Shown piece after piece: positions 1 through 9,399 of a stretch of 49,413 bases of DNA. Numbering within the stretch: position 1 is the stretch's first letter; the number at the start of each line of letters is the position of its first letter. The stretch is from Bradyrhizobium cenepequi. GTDB lineage: Bacteria > Pseudomonadota > Alphaproteobacteria > Rhizobiales > Xanthobacteraceae. The stretch lies in contig NZ_JAGKJI010000050.1 of the NCBI RefSeq assembly GCF_020329485.1, forward strand, positions 1 through 49,413, in the 5' to 3' direction. The notes below the pieces were generated by a model. The model was not told where the DNA came from and ran no database searches. It saw nothing but the letters and a program-made list of their open reading frames with translations. The position numbers and the translations under genes are program-made.

Positions 1-292
1 AGTCCGCGCGGGATGGATGATGACCGTGCCACCCATGGGCCGAACAAACAGCCGTTTTGTAGATGGGTCTCATCCTCAGGGCTTCCTCGCCGCAAGCATG
101 CGGAATGTGGGTCCGGACCACACCAGTCCGACCGGATATGAGGTGATGCAGTGAGCTGCAGAAATCTTCGGAAGCCAATCCTCGCCCGGAACACGGTCGG
201 CGCGCTGCGCTACGCATGGCTCCGCGCGCCGCCCTCGCACCGTGCCAACCTCACTCAAGCCAATCGAAAGGCCTTGACTCACAAATCCCCAT
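1..292. other. unassigned sequence at window start
   Basis: No gene could be supported here. Two plus-strand frames stay open from base 1 to about 150 (ending in TGA) and could be the tail of a gene that begins outside the window, but neither shows a recognisable family. An open minus-strand frame continues from the patatin region but is a shadow. Confidence 0.3.
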
Positions 293-295
293 ATG

Positions 296-379
296 AGGAT
301 GGGTAGAGCGAAGCGAAACCCATCGGCCTTGGTCGCCAGCCGCACGAATGATGGGTTTCGCTTCGCTCTACCCATCCTA
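296..379. repeat. palindromic intergenic repeat, family A copy 1
   Basis: The left arm begins GGATGGGTAGAGCGAAGC and the right arm is its near-perfect reverse complement, separated by about 25 bases, so the element can fold into a long hairpin. Two further copies lie at 20567-20647 and 31330-31412, with the same arms and a different centre. It sits downstream of the patatin gene and next to a second repeat. Confidence 0.85.
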
Positions 380-393
380 CGATGCACTCGCTG

Positions 394-523
394 TCGTCCC
401 TGCGAAAGCATGCGAAAGCAGGGACCCAACCACAGGGAGGTGTTGTGGCGCGCGAGCGCGTGGTTGCAGCGAAGCACATCACATCTCCCTGTGGTTATGG
501 GTCCCGGCTCAAGCCCGGGACGA
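394..523. repeat. composite REP-like repeat, family B copy 1
   Basis: Contains the inverted pair GTCCCTGC...GCAGGGAC, then an ACCACAGGGAG / CTCCCTGTGGT pair enclosing a variable GC-rich centre, then a second hairpin with arms GTCCCGG/CCGGGAC. The block CTGTGGTTATGGGTCCCGGC recurs at 10143-10162 at the end of the LysR gene. It lies just downstream of the stop of the minus-strand patatin gene, so it could act as a transcript end. Confidence 0.7.
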
Positions 524-535
524 CGAGAGAGTGTC

Positions 536-1708
536 CTACACCTCGTTCTCGCGGTGCACGTCGTGGACCACGATGCCCATGCCGTCATCGGGCATCTTGA
601 TCCAGTCGCGTCGCTGTAGCGTGCGCTTGGTATCCTCGTGTCCGCTCATCCAGTGCTCGCGCATCGAGGTGCCCGAGAATTCGTGATCCTTGGCGTGGCC
701 TTCATAGGCTTTCTGCTGATAAATCAGTTGCAGGATCGCGATGCTCGGCAGGGCGCTGTTGGCATCGCGGAGCTGGCGCTCTTCCTCCGACAACTGCTCG
801 TCCGGAAGCTTCGACAGCGCCTTGTAGAGGCGGGCGCGGAGGTTGTGGGTCTTGCGGTACATGTCGGTGTTGTAGCGCGTGCGCGAGGAATACATGATGT
901 CCTTGTGGCGGCCCATCACATCCTCGATGTCGCGGGGCAGCACGCCGCGGGCCGAGAACAGGTCGACCTGAAACACCAGCGAATTCAGGCTGTCGGCCTG
1001 GTCGAGCAGATGCTGCAGAGGCGTGTTGGAGACGATGCCGCCATCCCAGAAATGGTCGGTGCCGACCTTCACCATCGGCAGCGCCGGCGGCAAGGCGCCG
1101 CTCGCCATGATGTGCTCGGGAATGATCTCGTCGTGCGCGTTGTCGAAATAGATGAAATTGCCCGACAGCACGTTCACCGCGCCGACTGCGAAGCGCATCT
1201 TCTTGGAATTGATGCGGTCGAAATCGACCAGCTCCAGCAGCGACTCGCGGAGCGGCGCCGTATCGTAGTAGCTCGTGGCGGTCCTGGCGCCGGCCGGGCT
1301 GAACCAGGGATTGGTCGTGTGTGGCGCGAAAAAGCCGGGCTGGCCCAGCGCGGTCGTCAGGAACGAGCTCGTGAAGTTGCGCGCCTTGCGGAAGATGTCT
1401 CCGTCAGGCGTGTAGTGCCAGATCTTGCGGCCGGTAATCCGGTCCCAGAACTTGTGCAGCCGCTCGAGCCGCCGCTCCGGCGGATTGCCGGCGATGATCG
1501 CCGAGTTGATTGCGCCGATCGAGACGCCGCAAATCCAATCCGGCTCAATACCCACTTCGTGCAGCGCCTGGTAGACGCCGGCCTGGTAGGCACCGAGCGC
1601 ACCGCCGCCTTGCAGCACCAGCGCGACACGGTCGCAGCGCTCCGGTCGCCAGCCGCGATGGGACGTTGCAGTTTCTTGTTCGTCGAAATGTGGGCTGCGC
1701 GCATCCAT
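536..1708 (-). CDS. patatin-like phospholipase family protein (DUF3734 type)
   Basis: A 390-residue predicted lipid acyl hydrolase. Residues 30-70 hold the patatin signature: glycine-rich oxyanion loop GGGALGAYQAG, then the nucleophile elbow GVSIG (Ser63). The catalytic aspartate lies in WDGG near residue 222. The C-terminal third, with the stretch around EDVMGRHKDIMYSSR, matches the DUF3734 extension seen in many proteobacterial patatins. The start at 1708 has AGGGAG/AAGGA upstream; the open frame extends 35 codons further but without patatin similarity. No signal peptide is visible, so it is probably cytoplasmic or peripheral. It is divergent from the acetoacetate decarboxylase gene and could share a promoter region with it. 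Substrate unknown. Confidence 0.88.
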   Translation of the reverse strand: MDARSPHFDEQETATSHRGWRPERCDRVALVLQGGGALGAYQAGVYQALHEVGIEPDWICGVSIGAINSAIIAGNPPERRLERLHKFWDRITGRKIWHYTPDGDIFRKARNFTSSFLTTALGQPGFFAPHTTNPWFSPAGARTATSYYDTAPLRESLLELVDFDRINSKKMRFAVGAVNVLSGNFIYFDNAHDEIIPEHIMASGALPPALPMVKVGTDHFWDGGIVSNTPLQHLLDQADSLNSLVFQVDLFSARGVLPRDIEDVMGRHKDIMYSSRTRYNTDMYRKTHNLRARLYKALSKLPDEQLSEEERQLRDANSALPSIAILQLIYQQKAYEGHAKDHEFSGTSMREHWMSGHEDTKRTLQRRDWIKMPDDGMGIVVHDVHRENEV

Positions 1709-1873
1709 GTCCTTACACTCCCTGCGCGCCAACGATTCCGTGTGCCCGTGACGTGCTGATGACAGTTGCCAGGTGGGACATTCGGGGTCACGCGGCTGAA
1801 GGAAATCCCTCACATCTGTGTCAATCTCGGCCGTTAACTTTCGCGCGACCTATTGCAAACAGGGGGATTTGCG

Positions 1874-2656
1874 ATGCGCAGTGAAGAGATCTTGAGGCTT
1901 CCGTCGATGCCGGCCGCGGGTCCGAGCTATCCCGCAGGACCCTACCGCTTCGTCAATCGCGAATTCCTGGTCATTACCTACGAGACCGATCCCGCGCTGG
2001 TCCGTGCCGGGCTGCCTGAGCCGCTCGAGCCGATCGATCAGCCGATCGTGCACTACGAATGGATCAAGATGCCTGATAGTTCCGGCTTCGGCAGCTATAC
2101 CGAGTCCGGTCTGGTGATCCCGGCGCGCTTGCACGGCGAAGAGGTCAATTTTGTTTCGCAGATGTACCTCGACGATGATCCGCCGATTGCGGCGGGCCGG
2201 GAGATCTGGGGCTTTCCGAAGAAATACGCCCATCCCAAGCTCGAGATCGTCAAGGACACGCTGACCGGTACGCTCGAATACGCCGGCCAGCTCGTCGCCG
2301 TGGGCACCATGGGCTACAAGCATGGGAGCATGGCGGGCAATGGCGACATGACCCGCGCGACGCTGTCGAAGACGCAAATTAATCTGAAGATGATCCCGGG
2401 CGTCGACGGCCGTCTCGAAGTCTGCCAGCTCGTCGCCATCAACCTGACCGATATCAACGTCAAGGGCTCATGGATCGGTCCTGGCCGATTGCATCTGGTG
2501 CCGCACGTCAATGCGCCGGTTGCGGATTTTCCGGTGCGGCGGGTCGTCGGTGCACATCATTTCCTGGCCGATCTGACGCTGCCGTTCGGCCGCGTCGTGC
2601 ACGATTACAACAAGGAAGATAAGCAGGTTGCCGCGACTGGTCTCGCGGCGGAGTAG
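1874..2656 (+). CDS. adc: acetoacetate decarboxylase family protein
   Basis: A 260-residue protein of the acetoacetate decarboxylase family, which removes CO2 from acetoacetate to give acetone through a lysine Schiff base. The hallmark REIWGFPKKYAHP lies at residues 109-121; its adjacent lysines 116 and 117 correspond to the catalytic pair of the clostridial enzyme, and the upstream YTESG glutamate (about residue 77) is also conserved. The start at 1874 follows AGGGGG with 7 bases spacing. Several relatives in this superfamily act on other keto acids, so the physiological substrate is inferred. The gene stands alone, divergent from the patatin gene; the thiolase at 6.6 kb could supply acetoacetyl-CoA metabolism nearby. 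Confidence 0.88.
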   Translation: MRSEEILRLPSMPAAGPSYPAGPYRFVNREFLVITYETDPALVRAGLPEPLEPIDQPIVHYEWIKMPDSSGFGSYTESGLVIPARLHGEEVNFVSQMYLDDDPPIAAGREIWGFPKKYAHPKLEIVKDTLTGTLEYAGQLVAVGTMGYKHGSMAGNGDMTRATLSKTQINLKMIPGVDGRLEVCQLVAINLTDINVKGSWIGPGRLHLVPHVNAPVADFPVRRVVGAHHFLADLTLPFGRVVHDYNKEDKQVAATGLAAE

Positions 2657-2787
2657 GCCGCGACATCAAACTGTAACAGAAGCGTAATTCAATCGTCGCG
2701 TGTTGTTATGCGGGGAAGGGGCCCCGCATCGATTGCGCTGCCTTGCGCAGGGGTTCGCTATGTCTGGCGTTGAGCTTCGGTCTGATC

Positions 2788-3807
2788 ATGTCGGCTGAAC
2801 CAGTCAAGATCACCAGCGTGCCTGCGGATACCATGCCAGCTATTCCGGGCCTGGTCTGGGCGTTCCGTCTGCACAGCGACGGCAATGCTGAATCCTTGCC
2901 GATCGATGCGCCGATCGAACTTAGCCATGATGGCAGGTTGTGGCTGCATTTCAATCTGGCGGACAGTCGCACGCGGCAATGGCTCGCTGGCCTGCAGATT
3001 CCTGCGCTCGCGCGCGATCTCCTGCTGTCGCACGACAATTTCCAGCAGCTCCACATCATCGACAACTGCGTCTATGGCGTGTTCTCTGATCTCGTACGCG
3101 AGATTGACTCTCCGACGGAGGAAACCGGCTTCCTTCGCTTCGCGATGACCGAGCGTTTCCTGATCAGCGGCCGCCATCAGGCCCTGTGCGCGGTGGATGC
3201 CACGCGCCGCGTGCTCGAGGGCGGCCATCGCGTCGCGACGGTGGCTGCCCTGCTTGAGAAGATCATCGACGAGGTCGCCGACACCATGGACCGGATCGCC
3301 GACAAGATCGGCACCGAGATCGATGACGTCGAGGAACGGGTGGTGGCCGGCGAGACCAGCTCGGAGATGCGTGCTGGGCTCGGCCGGTTGCGGCGGACTT
3401 GTCTGCGGCTGCACCGCCAGCTTGCCGGCTTGCGCGTCCTGTTCCACCGGCTCGAGCAGAACAGCCCCGAAAATCTCAGCCCAGCGCTGCGCCTGCATGC
3501 CGCAAAGCTCGCGCAGCGGCTCGACGGCCTCGATCACGATATCACCGAGTTGCGTGAACGCAGCCGTCTGCTGGAGGAAGAGCTTCGCTTCAAGCTGGAA
3601 GAGGAGAGCAACCGGCATCTGCACGCGCTGTCGGTCGTGACCATGTTGCTGCTGCCGCCGACGCTGGTCACCGGCATCTTCGGCATGAACACCAAGGGAC
3701 TGCCGTTCACCGATGTCGACGGCGGATTTCTCTGGGCTGCGGTGCTGATGATCGCCGCCTCCGGCCTTGCTTATCTGATCATGCGTCGCCTGGGCATCGT
3801 CAAATAG
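2788..3807 (+). CDS. zntB: CorA-superfamily metal transporter, ZntB-like
   Basis: A 339-residue CorA-superfamily channel/transporter. It has a long cytoplasmic alpha-helical domain (roughly residues 150-275, rich in charged heptads) and two C-terminal membrane helices joined by the signature loop GMNTKGLPF. The lysine/glycine-rich form of this loop and a short basic tail (MRRLGIVK) resemble ZntB (zinc or other divalent cations) more than classical CorA. ATG 2788 was chosen; no strong ribosome site precedes it. A TTG at 2743 is in frame but adds a non-conserved leader. A 12-codon out-of-frame ORF, 2760-2798 with CAGGGG before it, overlaps the start and could couple translation. The metal specificity is inferred. 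Confidence 0.8.
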   Translation: MSAEPVKITSVPADTMPAIPGLVWAFRLHSDGNAESLPIDAPIELSHDGRLWLHFNLADSRTRQWLAGLQIPALARDLLLSHDNFQQLHIIDNCVYGVFSDLVREIDSPTEETGFLRFAMTERFLISGRHQALCAVDATRRVLEGGHRVATVAALLEKIIDEVADTMDRIADKIGTEIDDVEERVVAGETSSEMRAGLGRLRRTCLRLHRQLAGLRVLFHRLEQNSPENLSPALRLHAAKLAQRLDGLDHDITELRERSRLLEEELRFKLEEESNRHLHALSVVTMLLLPPTLVTGIFGMNTKGLPFTDVDGGFLWAAVLMIAASGLAYLIMRRLGIVK

Positions 3808-3826
3808 CGGGCTGCGGTCTCATTGC

Positions 3827-5170
3827 ATGTACCGAGTGCTGATCCGCGCGGTCACTTTATTCGCGGCGATCATCGCCGTTGCCCTTGCGCCGGCCGCGCA
3901 GGCGGCGGATCAGCCTGACAATGCCAGGAGGGACCTGCGCGACAGGCTGGCCGATGCCGGCTATCAATTCAGCTTGACTTATATCGGCGAGGGGTTCGCC
4001 AACATCTCCGGCGGCGTGCGCACCGGCGCGATCTATACCGGTCGGCTCGATCTCGGCACCACCATCGATCTGGAGAAGGTGATGGGATGGACCGGCGCAA
4101 CGTTCCACGCCAACATGTTCCAGATCCATGGCGATGGCCTGTCGCGCAGCTATATCGGCAACCTGATGCTGGTATCGGGCATCGAGGCGTTGTCAGCGAC
4201 ACGGCTCTATGAACTCTGGATCGAGCAGCAAATGCTTGGCGGCAAGCTCGCAGTCCGGGTCGGCCAGCAGGCTTCCGACATCGAGTTCATCGACAGCCAA
4301 TACGACGACATCTTCGTCAACTCCGCGCTGGGCTGGCCCGGCATCACCGGCATCAACCTGCCGGCCGGCGGCCCGTCGCCGCCGCTTGCCGTCCCGGGTA
4401 TCCGCGTCAAGGCGCGGCTGTCGGACAAGATCACCGCCTACGTTGCGCTGTTCGATGGCACCGCGGCGCCGTCCGCCGCCGCCGATGCGCAGATCGCCAA
4501 TCCTCACGGACTGCTGTTTCGCGTCAACGATCCGCCCTGGTGGATCGGCCAGCTCAAATACAAGTTCGAGATCGGCGAGAGCCGGTTGCCGGCGACCATC
4601 ACCGGCGGCGGCTGGTATCACATGATATCGTTTGCCGATCAGCGCTTCTCGGCCGACGCCCTGTCGCTTGCCGATCCCAACACTTCCGGCGATCCGCTCT
4701 GGCATCGGCGCGACAATGGATTGTTCATGGTCTATGAGCAGTTGCTGGCGCGCGCGGCTCCGGGTTCGGACAAGGGCGTTGCCTTCTTCATGCGAGCGTC
4801 GGTGAGCCCGTCCGATCGCAACCTGATCAGCACCTATATCGACGGCGGTTTTCTGTTCACTGGTTTCAGCGATGCCCATCCGAACGACAGGTTCGGCGTC
4901 GCCGCGACCTACGCCCGGATATCCGACCGCGCCCGCGCTTTTGACCGCGACATCCAGTTCTTCACCGGCACGCCGTACCCGGTCCGCGACTTTGAAGCGA
5001 TCTTCGAGGTCACCTATCAGCACGAGGTCAGGCCCGGCTTCCTGCTGCAGCCGGTGTTTCAATACATCGCGCATCCCGGTGGCGGCGCGGTTAACCCCTA
5101 CGATCCCGCGCAGACGCATCGCATCAAGGATGGTGTGATGGTCGGCGTGCGCACGACCATCTCCTATTAA
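3827..5170 (+). CDS. OprB-like carbohydrate-selective porin
   Basis: A 447-residue exported outer-membrane protein. Residues 1-26 form a clear signal peptide (basic start, hydrophobic core, cut after AQA). The mature part has the alternating, aromatic-rich pattern of a beta-barrel and blocks typical of OprB porins: the early GYQFSLTYIGEG strand, a GATFHANMFQ strand, RVGQQASDIEF, and a closing strand ending in an aromatic residue (TTISY). Such porins pass sugars or small organic solutes through the outer membrane; the solute cannot be read from sequence. The gene follows the ZntB-like gene by 19 bases and may be cotranscribed. It converges with the MFS gene, 3 bases apart. Confidence 0.78.
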   Translation: MYRVLIRAVTLFAAIIAVALAPAAQAADQPDNARRDLRDRLADAGYQFSLTYIGEGFANISGGVRTGAIYTGRLDLGTTIDLEKVMGWTGATFHANMFQIHGDGLSRSYIGNLMLVSGIEALSATRLYELWIEQQMLGGKLAVRVGQQASDIEFIDSQYDDIFVNSALGWPGITGINLPAGGPSPPLAVPGIRVKARLSDKITAYVALFDGTAAPSAAADAQIANPHGLLFRVNDPPWWIGQLKYKFEIGESRLPATITGGGWYHMISFADQRFSADALSLADPNTSGDPLWHRRDNGLFMVYEQLLARAAPGSDKGVAFFMRASVSPSDRNLISTYIDGGFLFTGFSDAHPNDRFGVAATYARISDRARAFDRDIQFFTGTPYPVRDFEAIFEVTYQHEVRPGFLLQPVFQYIAHPGGGAVNPYDPAQTHRIKDGVMVGVRTTISY

Positions 5171-5173
5171 GTA

Positions 5174-6466
5174 TTAAGCCGCCGCGACGGCCGCTTTCAG
5201 CGCGGGCCGCCTGATTGCCAGCGCAATCGAAGCTGCGATGAGGCAGAGTGCGCCGGCAATGAAGAAGGCGGGCAGATAGCTTGCGTACACCGTGCGCGAC
5301 AGGCCGGCGCCAAAGGCGGCGGCTCCCGCGCCGAGTTGATGTCCGGCAAAGATCCAGCCGAAGACGAGATTGGCGCGCTCGGCCCCAAAATTCTGCGCGG
5401 TCAGGCGCACGGTTGGCGGCACGGTGGCGATCCAGTCGAGCCCGTAGAACATCGCAAACAGCGACAGGCCGTAGAACGAGAAGTCGGTGAACGGCAGGAA
5501 TATGAGCGAGAGCCCGCGCAGGCCGTAATACCAGAACAGAAGCCAGCGGTTGTCGTAGCGGTCCGACAGCCAGCCCGAGATGATGGTGCCGAAGAAATCG
5601 AAAATGCCCATCGCGGCAAGCAGGCTCGCGGCCTGCACCTGCGGAATGCCGAAATCGAGGCACATCGGGATCAGGTGCACCTGAACCAGGCCATTTGTCG
5701 AGGCGCCGCAGATGAAGAAGGTCGCGAAAAGGATCCAGAATACCGGGGACTTGGAGGCGTCGCGCAGCGTGCCGAGCGCCGCCGCCACGATCGGTGCGTT
5801 GCTCGGCGGCGGTGCGGGGAGCGGCTCGTTACCGGTATCGCCGAACGGACGCAGCCCGAGGTCGCTCGGGCGGTCGCGCATGACGAGCAGCACCAGGAAG
5901 GCGGACAGGCCGAGCACGACGCACACCAGCGACAGCGCGATCCGCCAGCCGAAGCGCTCAGTGAGGGTTGCGAGCAGGGGCAGAAAGACGAGTTGGCCGG
6001 TCGCGACGCTCGCGGTCATGATGCCGATGACGAGGCCACGCTGCGCAACGAACCAGCGCGCTGCGATCGTCGCGCCCAGCACGAGCGCGGTCATGCCGGT
6101 GCCGATCCCGATCACAACGCCCCACAGCAGCACCAACTGCCAGACTTGCGTCATAGCAAGCGACGCGAGCAGGCCGGAAACCACGATGAGCTGCGCCATC
6201 AGCGTCACATTGCGCAGCCCGTAGCGATTCATCAGCGCAGCGGCGAATGGCGCCATCAATCCGAACAGGATGAAGCGGATCGAGAGCGCGGAAGAAATCT
6301 TCGCCGTGCTCCAGCCGAACTCCTGCTGCAATGGCACGATGAAGACGCCAGGTGCGCCGACGGTGCCGGCGGCGATCAGCGCGGTGAGGAAGGTGACGCC
6401 GACCATCACCCAGCCGTAATGAATATTGCGGCGGCCGAGGGCAGCCGCCAGCCAGTTCGAGATCAT
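5174..6466 (-). CDS. MFS transporter
   Basis: A 430-residue major facilitator with about 12 hydrophobic segments in two halves separated by a polar linker near residues 205-225. The N-terminal half carries the pattern around ALMNRYGLRN after helix 2 (the usual MFS loop 2-3 motif), and the equivalent loop of the second half reads GWLSDRYDNR. The N-terminus HYGWVMVGVTF followed by GVFIVPLQQEFGWS is typical of the oxalate-formate-antiporter-like and monocarboxylate branches, so an organic acid substrate is likely but unproven. GAGG sits 5 bases before the start. It converges on the porin gene with almost no gap. Confidence 0.82.
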   Translation of the reverse strand: MISNWLAAALGRRNIHYGWVMVGVTFLTALIAAGTVGAPGVFIVPLQQEFGWSTAKISSALSIRFILFGLMAPFAAALMNRYGLRNVTLMAQLIVVSGLLASLAMTQVWQLVLLWGVVIGIGTGMTALVLGATIAARWFVAQRGLVIGIMTASVATGQLVFLPLLATLTERFGWRIALSLVCVVLGLSAFLVLLVMRDRPSDLGLRPFGDTGNEPLPAPPPSNAPIVAAALGTLRDASKSPVFWILFATFFICGASTNGLVQVHLIPMCLDFGIPQVQAASLLAAMGIFDFFGTIISGWLSDRYDNRWLLFWYYGLRGLSLIFLPFTDFSFYGLSLFAMFYGLDWIATVPPTVRLTAQNFGAERANLVFGWIFAGHQLGAGAAAFGAGLSRTVYASYLPAFFIAGALCLIAASIALAIRRPALKAAVAAA

Positions 6467-6582
6467 GCAGCCTCAGAAAATTCGATCTGAAAGTTTTGCC
6501 TGATTGTTGACTTCCGCATCTAGCACAAGGGCGCAATGGCAGAAATGCCATAGTTCCCTCATTTTAGGACGTACGCGCGCCG

Positions 6583-7779
<1,197 letters not shown>

Positions 7780-7826
7780 GGCGGGGGCTCCCTGGATGTC
7801 AGAGGATTCTTGGTCACATGATGATG

Positions 7827-7836
7827 ATCATATGAT
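7827..7836. promoter_or_regulatory. 10-bp palindrome between hydratase and thiolase genes
   Basis: ATCATATGAT is perfectly self-complementary, and the preceding ATGATGATGATCAT adds overlapping ATGAT/ATCAT half-sites. It lies 48 bases before the thiolase start. The same ATGAT half-site makes up the palindrome at 8763-8780, so both may bind one regulator, plausibly the TetR protein encoded at 9400. This is inference from pattern only. Confidence 0.4.
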
Positions 7837-7886
7837 GCGCCGCAAAAATTGCAACGCCCGCCCGCATGACAAATTCTCGTGCGAAG

Positions 7887-8657
7887 CTAGCGCTTCCGCT
7901 CCAAAAAGCCCTGCATCAGCCGCTGCGGTTCGCCGGTCAGGAACGATTTCCCGAACACGCCGATGCTCAAATTGACCGACTCTCTCAGTGGCAGTTCTTC
8001 CCACTGCCGCAGCAAATCCTTCTGGATGCGCAGCGCTTCGGGGCCGCATTCGAGGAGTGTCGTCACGGTATGTTCGACCTCGGCATCAAGCTTGCCTTCG
8101 TTCGCGACCTTGTCGACGAGGCCCCAGGCGAGCGCGGTCGGTGCGTCGATATTCTCGGCCGTCATCACCAGCCAGCGCGCGCGGCTCCAGCCGATCAGCC
8201 GCGGCAGCAGCGCGGCATGGATCACCGAGGGGATGCCGACGCGGACCTCGGGCATGCCGAAATTGGCATCATGCGCTGCGATCCGGAAATCGCAGGCTGC
8301 GGCCACCTCCAACCCGCCGCCGAGACACCAGCCCGGCATGCGCGCGATGACCGCCGCCGGGAAGTTGCGCACGGCCTCGCAGAGGTCGCGCAGCCGCGTG
8401 ATGAAGATTTCCGCCGACTTCTGATCGAGCTTCGCCATCTCCTTGATATCGGCGCCGCCGATCATGCTCTTCTCGCTCTGGCCGGCCAGGATCACGGCGC
8501 GGATGTCGCGGTCACCGGCCAGCTTTTCGAAGCCTTCCCGGACGCCATCAGTGACGGCCGAACTCAGGATGTTCAGCGAACCGGCGTTGCAGATGGTGAC
8601 GCGAACCACGCCGCGGGAATCGCGGTCGACGCCGCAATGGGGATTGAGCATTTCCAT
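7887..8657 (-). CDS. enoyl-CoA hydratase/isomerase family protein
   Basis: A 256-residue crotonase-fold protein. The first oxyanion-hole segment is SMIGGADIKEM (about residues 64-74) and the second is CLGGGLEVAAACD (about residues 111-123). The usual catalytic glutamate position occurs in GMPEVRVGIPSV, but the first glutamate site (GGGLE) shows that both candidate acids are present, consistent with a hydratase. It likely hydrates trans-2-enoyl-CoA in fatty or organic acid breakdown. The start at 8657 is provisional because an in-frame ATG follows two codons later and neither has a strong ribosome site. It is first in a minus-strand pair with the thiolase and divergent from the thioesterase gene. 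Confidence 0.87.
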   Translation of the reverse strand: MEMLNPHCGVDRDSRGVVRVTICNAGSLNILSSAVTDGVREGFEKLAGDRDIRAVILAGQSEKSMIGGADIKEMAKLDQKSAEIFITRLRDLCEAVRNFPAAVIARMPGWCLGGGLEVAAACDFRIAAHDANFGMPEVRVGIPSVIHAALLPRLIGWSRARWLVMTAENIDAPTALAWGLVDKVANEGKLDAEVEHTVTTLLECGPEALRIQKDLLRQWEELPLRESVNLSIGVFGKSFLTGEPQRLMQGFLERKR

Positions 8658-8762
8658 GGGATCATCTCGGGGCAGGGGAACATGAGAGCCACTTCCCGGA
8701 CAATGGCGGCGCTTGTCAAGCCGTCGCGCCGTCGCTGTTGCGATGCGGCAGTGCGTACAATA

Positions 8763-8780
8763 GAATGATAATCATCATTC
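8763..8780. promoter_or_regulatory. candidate operator in divergent hydratase/thioesterase promoter
   Basis: GAATGAT-AATC-ATCATTC is a perfect 7-base inverted repeat with a 4-base spacer. It lies 13 bases before the thioesterase ATG and overlaps nothing coding, in the 136-base gap between divergent genes. This is a typical size and place for a TetR-family operator, and a TetR gene follows 0.6 kb downstream. Confidence 0.5.
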
Positions 8781-8793
8781 AAAAGGAGCCGCC

Positions 8794-9339
8794 ATGACCT
8801 TCGCCGATACCGTTACCATCGATCTGCTTTCGCCTGCGTCCCGCCGCGAGCGGGTGGTGGATTGGCAGGCGCCTGGGCCGATTGCGAAGATCGCTGCGGC
8901 GATGTCCGGTATGGAAGCGATGTGCGGGATTCGCGACGGTGTCCTGCCGCCGCCACCGTTCGCCAAGCTGATCGGTTTACGAATGGCAGTCGTCGAACCC
9001 AGCCGAATTGTGATGGAACTTGATCCCGAAGAGAGCCTGGAGAACACGATCGGTCTCCTGCACGGCGCGACCGCCGCGGCGCTGCTCGATACGGCCATGG
9101 GTTGCGCGATCTCGACCATGCTCCCGGCCGGCCGGACCTCGGTCACGCTCGACCTGAAACTCACCTATCTGCGACCGCTCTCGGTGCGTTCAGGCACGAT
9201 CCGCGCCGAGGGCAAGGTGATCAAGCTCGGCCGCCAGACCAGCTATACTGAAGGTTTCGTCCGCGACGGTGCCGGCAAGCTTGCGGTGCACGCAACCGCG
9301 ACCTTTTCCATGATCGGGGGCGGTGCGAATCCGAAATAG
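8794..9339 (+). CDS. PaaI-family hotdog thioesterase
   Basis: A 181-residue protein with one hotdog fold of the PaaI/acyl-CoA thioesterase type (residues about 65-175). The helix with GLLHGATAAALLDTAMG contains the HG-x-A-x(4)-D arrangement that carries catalysis in this family, followed by the strand SVTLDLKLTYLRP. It probably hydrolyses acyl-CoA esters and recycles CoA when beta-oxidation intermediates pile up. AAAAGGAG lies 5 bases upstream of the ATG. The first 50 residues are extra relative to the shortest PaaI proteins. Neighbours (enoyl-CoA hydratase, thiolase, TetR) support a role in acyl-CoA turnover. Confidence 0.85.
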   Translation: MTFADTVTIDLLSPASRRERVVDWQAPGPIAKIAAAMSGMEAMCGIRDGVLPPPPFAKLIGLRMAVVEPSRIVMELDPEESLENTIGLLHGATAAALLDTAMGCAISTMLPAGRTSVTLDLKLTYLRPLSVRSGTIRAEGKVIKLGRQTSYTEGFVRDGAGKLAVHATATFSMIGGGANPK

Positions 9340-9360
9340 ATGCAGCTTTTTCCGCAGGTA

Positions 9361-9386
9361 GATGTTATTATATGACTGGAAACATC
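9361..9386. promoter_or_regulatory. inverted repeat upstream of the TetR gene
   Basis: GATGTT (9361-9366) and AACATC (9381-9386) form a 6-base inverted repeat with a 14-base AT-rich centre, 13 bases before the TetR start. Possible self-regulatory site; the half-site differs from the ATGAT palindromes of the neighbouring genes. Confidence 0.3.
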
Positions 9387-9399
9387 CAATGAGACACCC

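Noticed and set aside
394..523. Possible CRISPR-like array in the repeated sequence near the window start
   Set aside because: The repeats are inverted, not regularly spaced direct repeats, and there are no spacers or cas genes.
638..1759. Long plus-strand open frame (373 codons) opposite the patatin gene
   Set aside because: It is the antisense shadow of the patatin gene, with no family motifs and Arg/His/Ala-biased composition typical of reverse frames in high-GC DNA.
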